From NCBI GenBank assembly GCA_038749025.1, contig JBCDIL010000002.1, forward strand, positions 1 through 64,000: a DNA stretch of 64,000 bases, read 5' to 3'. Each line of letters begins with the position of its first letter. Position 1 is the stretch's first letter. The translations under genes and the position numbers were made by a program. This DNA comes from JBCAXA01 sp038749025 (GTDB lineage Bacteria; Pseudomonadota; Gammaproteobacteria; Steroidobacterales; Woeseiaceae). The notes under the pieces are model-generated. The model saw nothing but the letters and a program-made list of their open reading frames with translations, had not been told where the DNA came from and searched no databases. Shown piece after piece: positions 16,599 to 24,990 of this stretch.

Positions 16599-17251
16599 GC
16601 TAACGCCGGTTTCGTCAGGCCAAGCCAGGCGGCCGTTATTAACAACACCCAAATCGCTACAACGAACGGCCGTGAACGGGCCAGTGAGCCGCTAATCACG
16701 GCCTCGACCTCTGGCGATGAACCGTCGCGAACCAAGGCCCCGAACGCTGGTCCGAACGGTGCAAACACCCGTCGAATAGCGAGACCGCAACCAACGATGA
16801 GCCCGAAGACGGCAAGTTTGGCGGCTACCCAGCGAGCCGGCGTCACGGCATCGCCAGTTACTGCGAGCCAAGCGCCGACCAGTGCCGCGATCGCAACAGC
16901 TGAGCGCAGTGTCGTATCGAGCCGGGCGAGCCAAGGCGCATGGTTAAAGTGCAACGCGATCACCATGGCGAGCCATACGCCACATACCCCCCAGACCAAG
17001 AGCTTGTATTGTGCATCGATCAGTCCGAGGCGCATCGCCAGCGTAATGCCGACGGGCAGTATAAGAACCAGGCACATTCGCGGCACTTGATCGAGGGCAA
17101 TCAAAATCTTTGCGGCCGTTGCGCGGGCTTCGACGCTCCGTTTGGGATCGACGACGACGAAACTTGAGTAAAAGACACCGAGGTCGCCGCCTAGCCAGTA
17201 GACAAAGAGCAACAAATGCGCGAGCAATAGGAGTTGGTAGTCGAGCGGCAT
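16595..17251 (-). CDS. CopD/DUF2269-like integral membrane protein
   Basis: This 218-residue protein has about six hydrophobic helices. The first includes HLLLFVYWLGGDLGVFY, with conserved-looking His and Gly in the way of CopD-like and DUF2269 proteins. The second half has NHAPWLARLDTTLR between helices. These families may bind heme or copper in the membrane. It follows the MDR reductase gene by 11 bases and overlaps the next gene by four bases, so it belongs to the operon. It could pass electrons from the oxidases to the respiratory chain; this is inference only. Confidence 0.65.
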   Translation of the reverse strand: MPLDYQLLLLAHLLLFVYWLGGDLGVFYSSFVVVDPKRSVEARATAAKILIALDQVPRMCLVLILPVGITLAMRLGLIDAQYKLLVWGVCGVWLAMVIALHFNHAPWLARLDTTLRSAVAIAALVGAWLAVTGDAVTPARWVAAKLAVFGLIVGCGLAIRRVFAPFGPAFGALVRDGSSPEVEAVISGSLARSRPFVVAIWVLLITAAWLGLTKPALA

Positions 17252-17262
17252 TCGGCGACTCT

Positions 17263-18270
17263 CTAATCGGGTGTGACGACGACGAGCGACTTGCCGAAGT
17301 TCTCGCCGCGCATCAAACGCGAAAAGTGTGCCGCGGCGTTGTCGAGTCCCTGTGCTCGGTCCTCGAGAAACCGAATATCGCCATCGGCAACGTAGCGGCT
17401 GCAGGTTGTCTGGAACTCATCCCATTTATCGTAGTGATCGTAGACAACAAAGCCCGTCATGATGGCGCGTGCACCGATGACCGGGCCTAGGTTCGGGCCC
17501 GGCGGCGTAGTCTTAGCGTTGTACTGAGTGATCAGGCCGCACAGCGTTACTCGAGCTCCTAGCGCCAATTTGCCAAGGACCGCCTCCAGCGTTGATCCGC
17601 CGACGTTGTCGAAGTAGACGTTAACACCGTCCGGACAAGCCTCGCCGAGTGCCGTGCTTAAGTCTTGAGTCTTGTAATTGATGCAGGCGTCGAAGCCGAA
17701 GGTGTCGACGACGGCGCGGCATTTCTCGTCGGAGCCGGCGATACCGACGGCGCGCGCGCCATTTAGACGTGCCAGTTGCCCGACCATGCTGCCGACAGGG
17801 CCAGCAGCGGCGGAAACGACAACCGTTTCACCGGCTTGCGGGTGCGCGGTGTGCAAGAGGCCGGCGTACGCCGTTAAACCCGGCATCCCGAGGATGCCCA
17901 CCTGCAGCGACAACGGGTTATCGCCCGCGTGAACTTTGCGTACTCCGTCGCCGTCCGACAAGGCGAATTGTTGCCAGCCGCCACCGAGCGTGACGGTATC
18001 GCCCTCGGCGTAGTCGCCGTGTTTCGAAGCAATGACCGTACCCACCGTGGTGCCGAACATGACATCGCCAACGTTCAGTGTCACCGCATACATTTGCCGG
18101 CCGCTGATAACGCCGCGTAGAAACGGGTCGAGCGACAGGTAATCGTTGCGCACGACGAATTCACCGTCTTTTGGCTCCGGGTAGGGCCGCGTACCCATTC
18201 GAAAGTGCGATTTGTCCGGAATGCCTTCTGGGAACGCCGCCAATTCGACGCAGTGATTGATCTGACTCAT
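17263..18270 (-). CDS. MDR-superfamily NADP-dependent oxidoreductase, CurA / prostaglandin-reductase-like
   Basis: The 335-residue product is a zinc-free medium-chain reductase. DYLSLDPFLRGVISGRQMY is the typical N-terminal block. GMPGLTAYAGLLHTA and VVVSAAAGPVGSMVGQLA give the NADP fold, and CPDGVNVYFDNVGGSTLEAV is the family's later signature. Such enzymes reduce the double bond of enones such as curcumin or 15-keto-prostaglandins, using NADPH. No Zn-binding Cys set is present. It is the first gene of the reverse operon and its promoter region contains the TGTTATAACA palindrome. Confidence 0.9.
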   Translation of the reverse strand: MSQINHCVELAAFPEGIPDKSHFRMGTRPYPEPKDGEFVVRNDYLSLDPFLRGVISGRQMYAVTLNVGDVMFGTTVGTVIASKHGDYAEGDTVTLGGGWQQFALSDGDGVRKVHAGDNPLSLQVGILGMPGLTAYAGLLHTAHPQAGETVVVSAAAGPVGSMVGQLARLNGARAVGIAGSDEKCRAVVDTFGFDACINYKTQDLSTALGEACPDGVNVYFDNVGGSTLEAVLGKLALGARVTLCGLITQYNAKTTPPGPNLGPVIGARAIMTGFVVYDHYDKWDEFQTTCSRYVADGDIRFLEDRAQGLDNAAAHFSRLMRGENFGKSLVVVTPD

Positions 18271-18354
18271 GTCTGAAGCCTCGCAATAGACCGGCGGCGA
18301 CTCGCCATATGACGATGTGCGGGCCCGCAGTCGCTGCCGAATAATTACTTTTAA

Positions 18355-18364
18355 TGTTATAACA
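18355..18364. promoter_or_regulatory. Perfect palindrome TGTTATAACA between the divergent MDR and ALDH operons
   Basis: The 10-base perfect palindrome is near the middle of the 154-base divergent region. Eight of its bases (TTATAACA) recur at 9888-9895 in the other divergent promoter region of the island. The symmetry and AT centre suit a GntR/HutC-type repressor. The palindrome may also overlap a -10 box (TTATAAC). No other copy was noticed elsewhere in the window, though I could not scan exhaustively. Confidence 0.45.
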
Positions 18365-18387
18365 ATATATCATGTTGGCATACTGCG

Positions 18388-18403
18388 CCGGCATCCCTGC
18401 CGG
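18388..18403 (+). other. Leader hairpin CCGGCA-TCCC-TGCCGG before the aldehyde dehydrogenase
   Basis: A perfect 6-bp GC stem with a 4-base loop lies 21 bases before the GTG start. It is in the likely 5' untranslated leader, just before the GGAG ribosome site at 18415. It could shape translation or be a second protein site. Confidence 0.3.
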
Positions 18404-18424
18404 TCACCATCATTGGAGTGCTCC

Positions 18425-19861
18425 GTGAGCGCAGACGAAGGCCGCGGCGACCTAGCCATCCGCAATCCACTGACCGGTGAGCACGACTACCGTATCGTGC
18501 CACTCGACGCCGCTGATGTTGCTAGGCGGGTCCAGTCGCTGCGTGCTGCACAGCCTGCCTGGGCGGCTCGCAATGTCACCGAACGCGTCGCGGTGCTCGA
18601 TGAATTTGTCGCTGCACTGGATTCGCAGGCGCAAGCGATATCGACGGCACTCGCCATTGATACCGGTCGCCAACAACTGGCCGTTCAAGAGCTCGGCGGC
18701 GTCAAGTCAGGGATCGCTCGCTGGTCGGCATTGGCGCCGGCGCTGCTGGATGATCGGCGCCGCCAAGCGGCAGCGATGCCAACGGCTGATATCGTAGAGA
18801 CCGCACAGCCGTACCCCGTGGTGGGTGCGATTAGCCCGTGGAACTTCCCATTGCTGTTATCGTTCATCGATACGGTGCCGGCCCTGTTGGCCGGTTGCAG
18901 CGTTTTCATTAAACCGAGTGAGGTTACGCCCCGTTTTATCGAGCCATTACGACATGCCATTGAAGCCGTACCGTTGCTAGCGCCGGTGCTGGATATCGGT
19001 GCCGGCGACGGGGCGACCGGCGCGGCATTGGTCGATGTTGTCGATGCGGTGGCCTTTACTGGCAGCGTTGCAACGGGCAAGAAGGTCGCGGCTGCAGCGG
19101 CGCGCCGATTGATTCCGGCGTTCCTGGAGTTAGGGGGTAAAGATCCGGCCATCGTGCTGGGCGGCACCGATATCGACCGTGCGACTACTGCATTGTTGCG
19201 AGCCTCGATCGCCGCTACGGGTCAGGCCTGTCAGTCCATTGAGCGGATTTACGTCGACTCGAACATCATTGACGCGTTTGTCGCCGAGCTCGTTGCAAAA
19301 GCGAATGCCGTCGAGTTAACGCGTGATAATCCGCAGGGAATCACCGGTCCGCTGATCTTCGCGCAGCAGGCAGAGACGATCCGCGACCACTTGGCCGATG
19401 CCGTAGCCAAGGGTGCGACCATCGAATGCGGTGGCGAGGTCATCGACGACAACGGCGCTTTTTGGATTCGACCGACGGTTGTCACGGGGGTTGACCACTC
19501 CATGGCGCTGATGCGCGAGGAAACTTTCGGTCCGATCATGCCGATCATGGCGTTCGATAGCGCCGACGAAGCGGTTCGACTGGCGAATGACACGTCGTTC
19601 GGTTTGTCGGGTGCCGTATTCGGTCCGGACGAGGAAGCGGCGTTGGCCCTGGGGCGCCGAATCGCCGCCGGCGGGGTCAGTGTCAACGACGCGGGACTAA
19701 CAGCCTTTCTGTTCGAGACAGAAAAATCCGCGTTCGGCAGTTCAGGACTCGGGCCGTCGCGCGTCGGTCCTGCCGGGCTCACCCGCTTTTTGCGGCGTCA
19801 ATCGTTGTATCTGAATCGCGGTCCCGTGACCCCGATCACCGTTATGGCCGAGTCCGGCTGA
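18425..19861 (+). CDS. NAD(P)-dependent aldehyde dehydrogenase
   Basis: This 478-residue protein is a full-length aldehyde dehydrogenase. ISPWNFPLLLSF and FIKPSEVTPRF bind the cofactor. FTGSVATGKKVA is the Rossmann turn. E235 in ELGGKDP and C269 in GQACQSIERIYV are the general base and nucleophile, and EETFGPIMPI is the usual late block. It oxidises an aldehyde to an acid; the aldehyde might come from the amine oxidase at 4406, which is inference. GTG 18425 with GGAG upstream is the likely start; upstream in-frame codons lie in the divergent regulatory region. Confidence 0.9.
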   Translation: MSADEGRGDLAIRNPLTGEHDYRIVPLDAADVARRVQSLRAAQPAWAARNVTERVAVLDEFVAALDSQAQAISTALAIDTGRQQLAVQELGGVKSGIARWSALAPALLDDRRRQAAAMPTADIVETAQPYPVVGAISPWNFPLLLSFIDTVPALLAGCSVFIKPSEVTPRFIEPLRHAIEAVPLLAPVLDIGAGDGATGAALVDVVDAVAFTGSVATGKKVAAAAARRLIPAFLELGGKDPAIVLGGTDIDRATTALLRASIAATGQACQSIERIYVDSNIIDAFVAELVAKANAVELTRDNPQGITGPLIFAQQAETIRDHLADAVAKGATIECGGEVIDDNGAFWIRPTVVTGVDHSMALMREETFGPIMPIMAFDSADEAVRLANDTSFGLSGAVFGPDEEAALALGRRIAAGGVSVNDAGLTAFLFETEKSAFGSSGLGPSRVGPAGLTRFLRRQSLYLNRGPVTPITVMAESG

Positions 19862-19892
19862 CGGACCCATTGCCGTTTGGAGTTTTTAGCCT

Positions 19893-20201
19893 ATGTCGTC
19901 AAATCCCACCGGTGCATTGATGCTGATTCAGGCCACCATCACCGATCCGAAGAAGTTCGCCGGGTACGCGAGCCGTACGCCACAAGTCGTCGAGAAATTC
20001 GGCGGCCGGTATATCGCGATGCGATCGGAAACCGCAGTTCTTGAGGGTGACGATGATCCGCGTCACATCGTAGTCTCCGCTTGGCCGTCGCTTGAGGCAG
20101 CGCGGGCATTCTGGGATTCACCCGAATACGCCGCCGTTAAGCCCTTTCGCGAAAACGCTGCCGATGTACAGGTCACACTCATCGAGTGTAACGATGCGTA
20201 G
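19893..20201 (+). CDS. DUF1330-family protein
   Basis: The 102-residue product has the DUF1330 ferredoxin-like layout. ITDPKKFAGYASRTPQVVEKFG comes first, followed by GGRYIAMRSETAVLEG. The block VVSAWPSLEAARAFWDSPEYAAV is the family hallmark. Members are small dimeric alpha-beta barrel proteins that often accompany catabolic oxidases, with no settled activity. GGAG lies about 9 bases before the ATG. It follows the aldehyde dehydrogenase by 31 bases and overlaps the next gene by 8 bases, so all three are likely co-transcribed. Confidence 0.85.
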   Translation: MSSNPTGALMLIQATITDPKKFAGYASRTPQVVEKFGGRYIAMRSETAVLEGDDDPRHIVVSAWPSLEAARAFWDSPEYAAVKPFRENAADVQVTLIECNDA

Positions 20202-21060
20202 CGCGGCGTTCGGCCTCCTGGCCGTGTTGGCCCCGGTCATGGCGAGCGCCCAGGGGCAGGATAGCCTGCCCTCGCAACGCCACCTTATGGTCATTACTGA
20301 GAACCTCGCAGGCCATTTCGTTAACGCCAATCAAGCGTACTTCGACGGACGTCGCGGCCTTGCTGCCGAGGATCGGCACGCATTCGTCGAATGGCGTATC
20401 GAGCACACTGACAGTCCCGGTCAGTTAACGCTGGCGATAGGGGATGAGCTGGGTGGTTCAATCGCGCTCAATGCCGACCTTGAGACGGACCGACTGCTGA
20501 TGACAATCGCGCTCGATTCCGGGGCCCGGTGCGATTACGCGTGGCGCCGCGATGCAGCCCAATTCGCCGCTGAGTCGTTAGCGCCGTGTCCACGCCCATT
20601 GCCCAATCAATTACGGCTCGCGCCGGAACAACTGTGGCTTTATCCGTCGCCTGAGTCAGCAGTCTCGGCGGACGCGGCGTTCCAGCTGAACCGTGCCCGC
20701 GCGTTTACCTGCCATATCGACATGCCGGGTGTCGGCGGCGGTCGCGATATCCCGTATACCCGCTATGACAAACTTGAGCTGCACGATCTCGGCGGACAAG
20801 CGTGGATCACAACAGACGAAGAGCCGTCACGGCGCTTGGGTCTATCGATGTTGCGGGTCGATTGGCCTATCAACAATTACACCGACACCTATGCGCGCGA
20901 TGCGCTCGTCGTTTACCTGTCCGAAGAGACGGCCGAGGGCCGGCGCGAAATCGCCTATTCGTTCACCGAACCGACGGCTGAGCGACTCGGTCTCAATCTT
21001 AAATGGCTGCTCGCCTTTTGTTATCGCGTGCCGAGCTCAGAGGCGACGCCCGAATTCTAG
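20194..21060 (+). CDS. Exported CpcT/CpeT-like protein
   Basis: The 288-residue product starts with a signal peptide ending in MASAQ. ENLAGHFVNANQAYFDGRRG near the N-terminus and INNYTDTYARDALVVYLSEE plus LNLKWLLAFCYRV near the C-terminus resemble the proteobacterial CpcT/CpeT (DUF1001) family. In cyanobacteria that family attaches bilins to phycobiliproteins; in heterotrophs the ligand is unknown. Several Cys residues (CDYAWRR, CHIDMPG) could matter. ATG 20194 is chosen because it gives a signal peptide and overlaps the DUF1330 stop; the frame is open to 20092 within that gene. Family call is by memory and moderately sure. Confidence 0.6.
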   Translation: MRSAAFGLLAVLAPVMASAQGQDSLPSQRHLMVITENLAGHFVNANQAYFDGRRGLAAEDRHAFVEWRIEHTDSPGQLTLAIGDELGGSIALNADLETDRLLMTIALDSGARCDYAWRRDAAQFAAESLAPCPRPLPNQLRLAPEQLWLYPSPESAVSADAAFQLNRARAFTCHIDMPGVGGGRDIPYTRYDKLELHDLGGQAWITTDEEPSRRLGLSMLRVDWPINNYTDTYARDALVVYLSEETAEGRREIAYSFTEPTAERLGLNLKWLLAFCYRVPSSEATPEF

Positions 21061-21197
21061 GGCGGTTTGGGCGGGGAGCTAGCGAGTGGATCGGCACACA
21101 TGCGACAGTAGGGTATTCGTAACGCAGACGCGGTAACGTCGGCTCGTTACACCTGGTTTATCGGCGCCGTCTGCACAGCGGCTAACGGTTAACGACG

Positions 21198-23102
21198 ATG
21201 GCGAATACACAGTTGTGGGCCCACGACAAAGACCGTCCTTTCCGTCTGGCGGGGCGGCTCATCGATCCAACGACACGGACGATTGAGTACGACGGCCAGC
21301 AGATGACGGTAGAACCTCGCGTTCTTGCTCTGTTGTTAAAGCTCGCCGAAACCCCGGGCGAGCCACAGCGCCGCGAAGCGTTAATCGATGCGGTGTGGCC
21401 TGGCTCTCCCGGCGCCGAGTCGTCACTTTCGAATGCGATTTCTTTGTTGCGCCAGGCACTCGACGACTCGGCAGTTGGCGATGCGCGATTAATCAATACG
21501 GTTCCCAAGTTTGGCTATTGCCTAACCGTCGCCCCGCAGCCTTGTGCGGCCACTGAGCCGGATCTGCAAGCCGAGCCTTCATCAACGCCTGGCGTGTTAA
21601 GGCGCCGCCTGCCGTTTGTCGGGGTCGGTATCGTGCTCGGGCTGGTCGCATTGGCCTGGTCGCGACACAGCGAGCCGCCACCACTGGATCCAGTTCGATC
21701 TACAACGGCGCAACCGTTTGTTGCGGTGACACCGATCGACGCTCCCGCATCGGCAGCGCCGCTCGCGAACGTGCTAGTTCGGGATGCCGCTAAATTGCTC
21801 GAGCGAGCCGCTACCTACCGAGTCGCTGATACGTCCGAGGCTTACCAAGTCGCGGCCGGCACGCTGGTCGCCGATTTGGTGTTGTCCGCCTCACTCTCAG
21901 ATTCTGCGGACGGTCCGGTACTGACCGCCGAGTGGATGGTAACCGCGACAGGCGAGACCGTCGCTGTTCGCCGCATCTTGGCACCACCCGGTGCCGTGTT
22001 GGCGCTGCGGCGCGATTGGCTTGAAGCGGTTGTTGTCGAAACAGCCCTGGCGCTCAGTGAGGCCGGTTTCGAGCTGTCCGTCGGTAGCGCCGACACAGAG
22101 GTTGCCGACGCCAGTAATGCGCAATGGCTAGAGCCACCAACCGCTGTCGCTACCGCTTTTGAGGCGTATGCAAGCGGGCTCTGGAAAACCTCACAATATC
22201 GGGCCGACTTGATGCTTGACGCAATCACCGACTTTGAACAGGCGGTCGCTCTCGATCCGGCGTTCGCTATTGCCTGGGCTGATCTCGGTAACGCGTACTT
22301 GGCCGCCGGTTCTCACCAAGGCGCCTTGCCCCCGCAGCGCGCACACGCCAAGGCCCGAGAGGCGATGCTTCGTGCCGTTACGCTGCAACCCGATCTTGCC
22401 GAAGCGCACAACGCGCTGGCGGACTACTACAACTGCATCGAACGCGAGCCGCTGCTGGCGCAACGAGCCTTCGACAGTGTGTTCGCGCTAGATCCCGATT
22501 TCGCAACACCGGGCTACACCCGGCTTTTGCTGCTGCATGACTCTCGTCAAGCCGCCGTTGCACAGATTGAACGCAACGTCAGCCGTTTTCCCGACAGCTT
22601 GTTCTGGCGGCTGGTCGGTGCGCAGAACCTGCTCGCCGCGCAGGAACCAGAACTGGCGTTGGACTATGTCGATGCGGTTCTAGCGGCCGCGCCGGGCATG
22701 CAAGAAGCGCGTTTCGTACGTGCCCGGGCGCTGTCGATGTTGGGCCGCCATGCCGGGGCTATTGCTGAATTCGAGTCCTTATTGGCCGAGGCGCCATCGT
22801 CGACCCGCTATGCCGCATTGCTGGTCGTTACGTTAGCGCGCGCCGGTCAAGATGATGACGCCGAGGCCCTGTTTCAAACGACGCTAGTGCCTAGCGATCG
22901 AACGCGACCAACGCACCTGGCAATGGCCCTCGCTTGGATCGGCCAGATTGACAAAGCCTTCGAGCAACTTGAGCTCGCATTAGCACAGCGCGAATTCGGC
23001 ATGTGCTACGTCGCGGCGGAACCGATTTACGAACCGCTACGGGCCGATCCACGCTTCGCGTCGATCGTGCAGCGCATGCGAGGTGCGAAGGCCGCGCTGT
23101 AA
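21198..23102 (+). CDS. CadC-like membrane regulator: winged helix, one TM helix, TPR domain
   Basis: This 634-residue protein has an OmpR-type DNA-binding winged helix at residues about 10-110 (VEPRVLALLLKLAETPGE, then SLSNAISLLRQAL and LINTVPKFGYCL). A single transmembrane helix follows (VGVGIVLGLVALAW). The periplasmic part has a beta-rich section, then TPR helices such as DFEQAVALDPAFAIAWADLGNAYLAAG. ToxR/CadC-type proteins sense conditions outside the inner membrane and bind DNA while membrane-bound. Target genes are not known; it diverges from nothing and simply follows the CpcT-like gene after 137 bases. Confidence 0.88.
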   Translation: MANTQLWAHDKDRPFRLAGRLIDPTTRTIEYDGQQMTVEPRVLALLLKLAETPGEPQRREALIDAVWPGSPGAESSLSNAISLLRQALDDSAVGDARLINTVPKFGYCLTVAPQPCAATEPDLQAEPSSTPGVLRRRLPFVGVGIVLGLVALAWSRHSEPPPLDPVRSTTAQPFVAVTPIDAPASAAPLANVLVRDAAKLLERAATYRVADTSEAYQVAAGTLVADLVLSASLSDSADGPVLTAEWMVTATGETVAVRRILAPPGAVLALRRDWLEAVVVETALALSEAGFELSVGSADTEVADASNAQWLEPPTAVATAFEAYASGLWKTSQYRADLMLDAITDFEQAVALDPAFAIAWADLGNAYLAAGSHQGALPPQRAHAKAREAMLRAVTLQPDLAEAHNALADYYNCIEREPLLAQRAFDSVFALDPDFATPGYTRLLLLHDSRQAAVAQIERNVSRFPDSLFWRLVGAQNLLAAQEPELALDYVDAVLAAAPGMQEARFVRARALSMLGRHAGAIAEFESLLAEAPSSTRYAALLVVTLARAGQDDDAEALFQTTLVPSDRTRPTHLAMALAWIGQIDKAFEQLELALAQREFGMCYVAAEPIYEPLRADPRFASIVQRMRGAKAAL

Positions 23103-23109
23103 AACGTAC

Positions 23110-23217
23110 TCAGTGTTCAGTTTCAAACCCGCCCGAAAACGAGCTGCCACCGCCACAGCCGCCTAGCGAGAGCGCGCCAATGATCATCGCTCCTGTCGGT
23201 CGTTCCGCCGTCTTCAT
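23110..23217 (-). CDS. Tiny lipoprotein-like ORF (35 residues)
   Basis: A 35-codon frame starts at ATG 23217, with GGAGG six bases before it, and stops at TGA 23110-23112. The peptide has a short hydrophobic run (MIIGALSLGGC) ending in a lipobox-like LGGC at Cys21, then a Gly/Ser-rich tail (GGGSSFSGGF) and an acidic end. It would be a very small lipoprotein, like entericidin-type proteins. The leader (MKTAERPTGA) is longer than usual. It lies 153 bases downstream of the DUF4139 gene on the same strand. Whether it is expressed is unknown. Confidence 0.4.
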   Translation of the reverse strand: MKTAERPTGAMIIGALSLGGCGGGSSFSGGFETEH

Positions 23218-23370
23218 CGTCTGCCTCCGTTGTGCCACCTGAATGCCTTGGTGAGGCGATCAGATTGCCGACACAACGTCGAGGTCGTCTAACGTCGTTC
23301 TGTTTCCAATGAAATACGCAACCAACAGCGATCGCTGCTAGCGTCGGGTCGTGCCGCCATCTCGCTCGGC

Positions 23371-24969
23371 CTAGCGGCGAACCAGGCGCTGCTTCTGCGG
23401 ATAACTGACCGTATATCGTTGACGAATAGTCCAGCTCTCACCGCCACTCAGCTGCCGTTCGAATTTGATAATCCCTGGCTCGTCATCGACGTCGGTGGCT
23501 GTTGGCGTCGTTGCCGAGTCGTCGACATCAACGCGGATATCGCGGTCTTCAGCCACCGGGTAACGGTCCCAAACCTCGATCAACGTTGGTGTTGCACGAC
23601 GGTTAACGATTTCGTACAGCGTATGGGTCGTCTCATAGCGTCGTCGGTTAATAACACCGCGGCGGTCGTTCTCGGCGGCTTGTGGACGCACTTGCAATTC
23701 AACTCGCCGATCACGGCCCATTGGGATAGTCACCTCTGCACCGGGTAGCGCTGTTCTGAGCGACGACCACCCCGCGAACGTGCCGTCAACGTAGATTAGC
23801 ATCCGGCTACCGATTAGCGGCAGCGACTCGTTATACGTGAAGCGGGCTTGCAAGAAGGCATCCGTCGACTCGAGCGGTACAACGGTTGTGACAAGCTCGG
23901 CGTCAAAACGGTAGACGACGAGGTCGAACGTGGTCTCGTCCGTGTTGTTCGCCAAGTTCACTCGGCCCGGAATCGTATAGTCCACGGCGTAACTACCAAC
24001 GTTGGGAGCGGCGACGCGCGAACCCGTAACGATGATTTCTTCGACCGCGTCTGCCACGGCAGCGCTCGCCAACGCCCGTTTCCGTGGGGCGCTTTGCTCA
24101 GCCATCAATTGCAAGCGTTCAGACTCGAGTTCGGGGGCTTCCAGTTCTTCGGTCGGTTGGCTCGTCGATAAGGTGAGTTCGACACCGACCCAGTCCTCGT
24201 CAGAGTCCTGCCCCACCTCGGCGATTTGGAGCAGTTCGAGCTGCTTGGTCTGACTATCGAGCCGCGCCTCGTAAAGCGGTGACCAATGGGCATTTTCATC
24301 GAAGTAACTGATGCTCAAGGTTGTATCGATCGTGGCGGGCGAGGCCAGCGTGACGGAGAGTACCGAGCGGCGCCGCGCACTGCCGCGCAACTGATTCAGA
24401 ATTTGTTGTCGTCGGCTAAATTCGGCCTCGGCTTCGAAGCGACGCGTCACGTTCTCTCGAAGTGTCGCGCGTGCAACGCTCGTACCGTCATCGAGCAGCG
24501 CGAGCGCTGCTCGCCAATTTGTGCTGTTGCCGGGACTGCGCTCGGCCGCCAGCCGGGCATCTTTGGCATAACCCTCGGCGAAGCTTTGCAGGAAACTGAG
24601 CTGCAGTTTGGCCGCTTCATCGGCATCGTTAATGGCCTGGATTACCAGCTGCTGTTCGCGAAGCGCAGCCTCTGCAGCGGCATAGTCCGCATCGTAGGAA
24701 CTTGAAGTCGGTACGCTGCGGGTAAGAATCTGCCCTAGCCGCACGCGGTTGTCGGCTGCCGCGATTCTTACATCGTTCGATACGACCGGCGGCAGGTTGA
24801 TCAATTCGACCGTGTGCTCGCCAGCCGGTAGCTGCAGGCGCGCTTGCCGCGTGACGAGTGCACCGTCGCTGTAGATAACCGCCTGTGCGACCCGTGACTC
24901 AAGTTCAGTAGCTGCGGCGGTGGTGGCAACTAAGCAGAGAGGGACCCAAGCAACTGCGATTTTTTTCAT
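23371..24969 (-). CDS. MuiA-type DUF4139/DUF4140 protein with an inserted TonB-receptor-like motif
   Basis: The 532-residue exported protein begins with a signal peptide (CLVATTAAA). An N-terminal DUF4140-type domain (QAVIYSDGALVTRQARLQLPAG) is followed by a coiled-coil region (residues about 93-190). The DUF4139 beta domain covers the rest (SYFDENAHWSPLYEARLDS, ETTHTLYEIVNRR). Residues 308-318 read AVEEIIVTGSR, which is the N-terminal plug motif of TonB-dependent receptors and is also in the receptor at 59301. Its presence here is unexpected. The function of MuiA-like proteins is poorly known (mucoidy inhibition). It follows the D-amino-acid transaminase by 21 bases. Confidence 0.85.
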   Translation of the reverse strand: MKKIAVAWVPLCLVATTAAATELESRVAQAVIYSDGALVTRQARLQLPAGEHTVELINLPPVVSNDVRIAAADNRVRLGQILTRSVPTSSSYDADYAAAEAALREQQLVIQAINDADEAAKLQLSFLQSFAEGYAKDARLAAERSPGNSTNWRAALALLDDGTSVARATLRENVTRRFEAEAEFSRRQQILNQLRGSARRRSVLSVTLASPATIDTTLSISYFDENAHWSPLYEARLDSQTKQLELLQIAEVGQDSDEDWVGVELTLSTSQPTEELEAPELESERLQLMAEQSAPRKRALASAAVADAVEEIIVTGSRVAAPNVGSYAVDYTIPGRVNLANNTDETTFDLVVYRFDAELVTTVVPLESTDAFLQARFTYNESLPLIGSRMLIYVDGTFAGWSSLRTALPGAEVTIPMGRDRRVELQVRPQAAENDRRGVINRRRYETTHTLYEIVNRRATPTLIEVWDRYPVAEDRDIRVDVDDSATTPTATDVDDEPGIIKFERQLSGGESWTIRQRYTVSYPQKQRLVRR

Positions 24970-24990
24970 GGTGATGTCCTAGCAGTTTTT

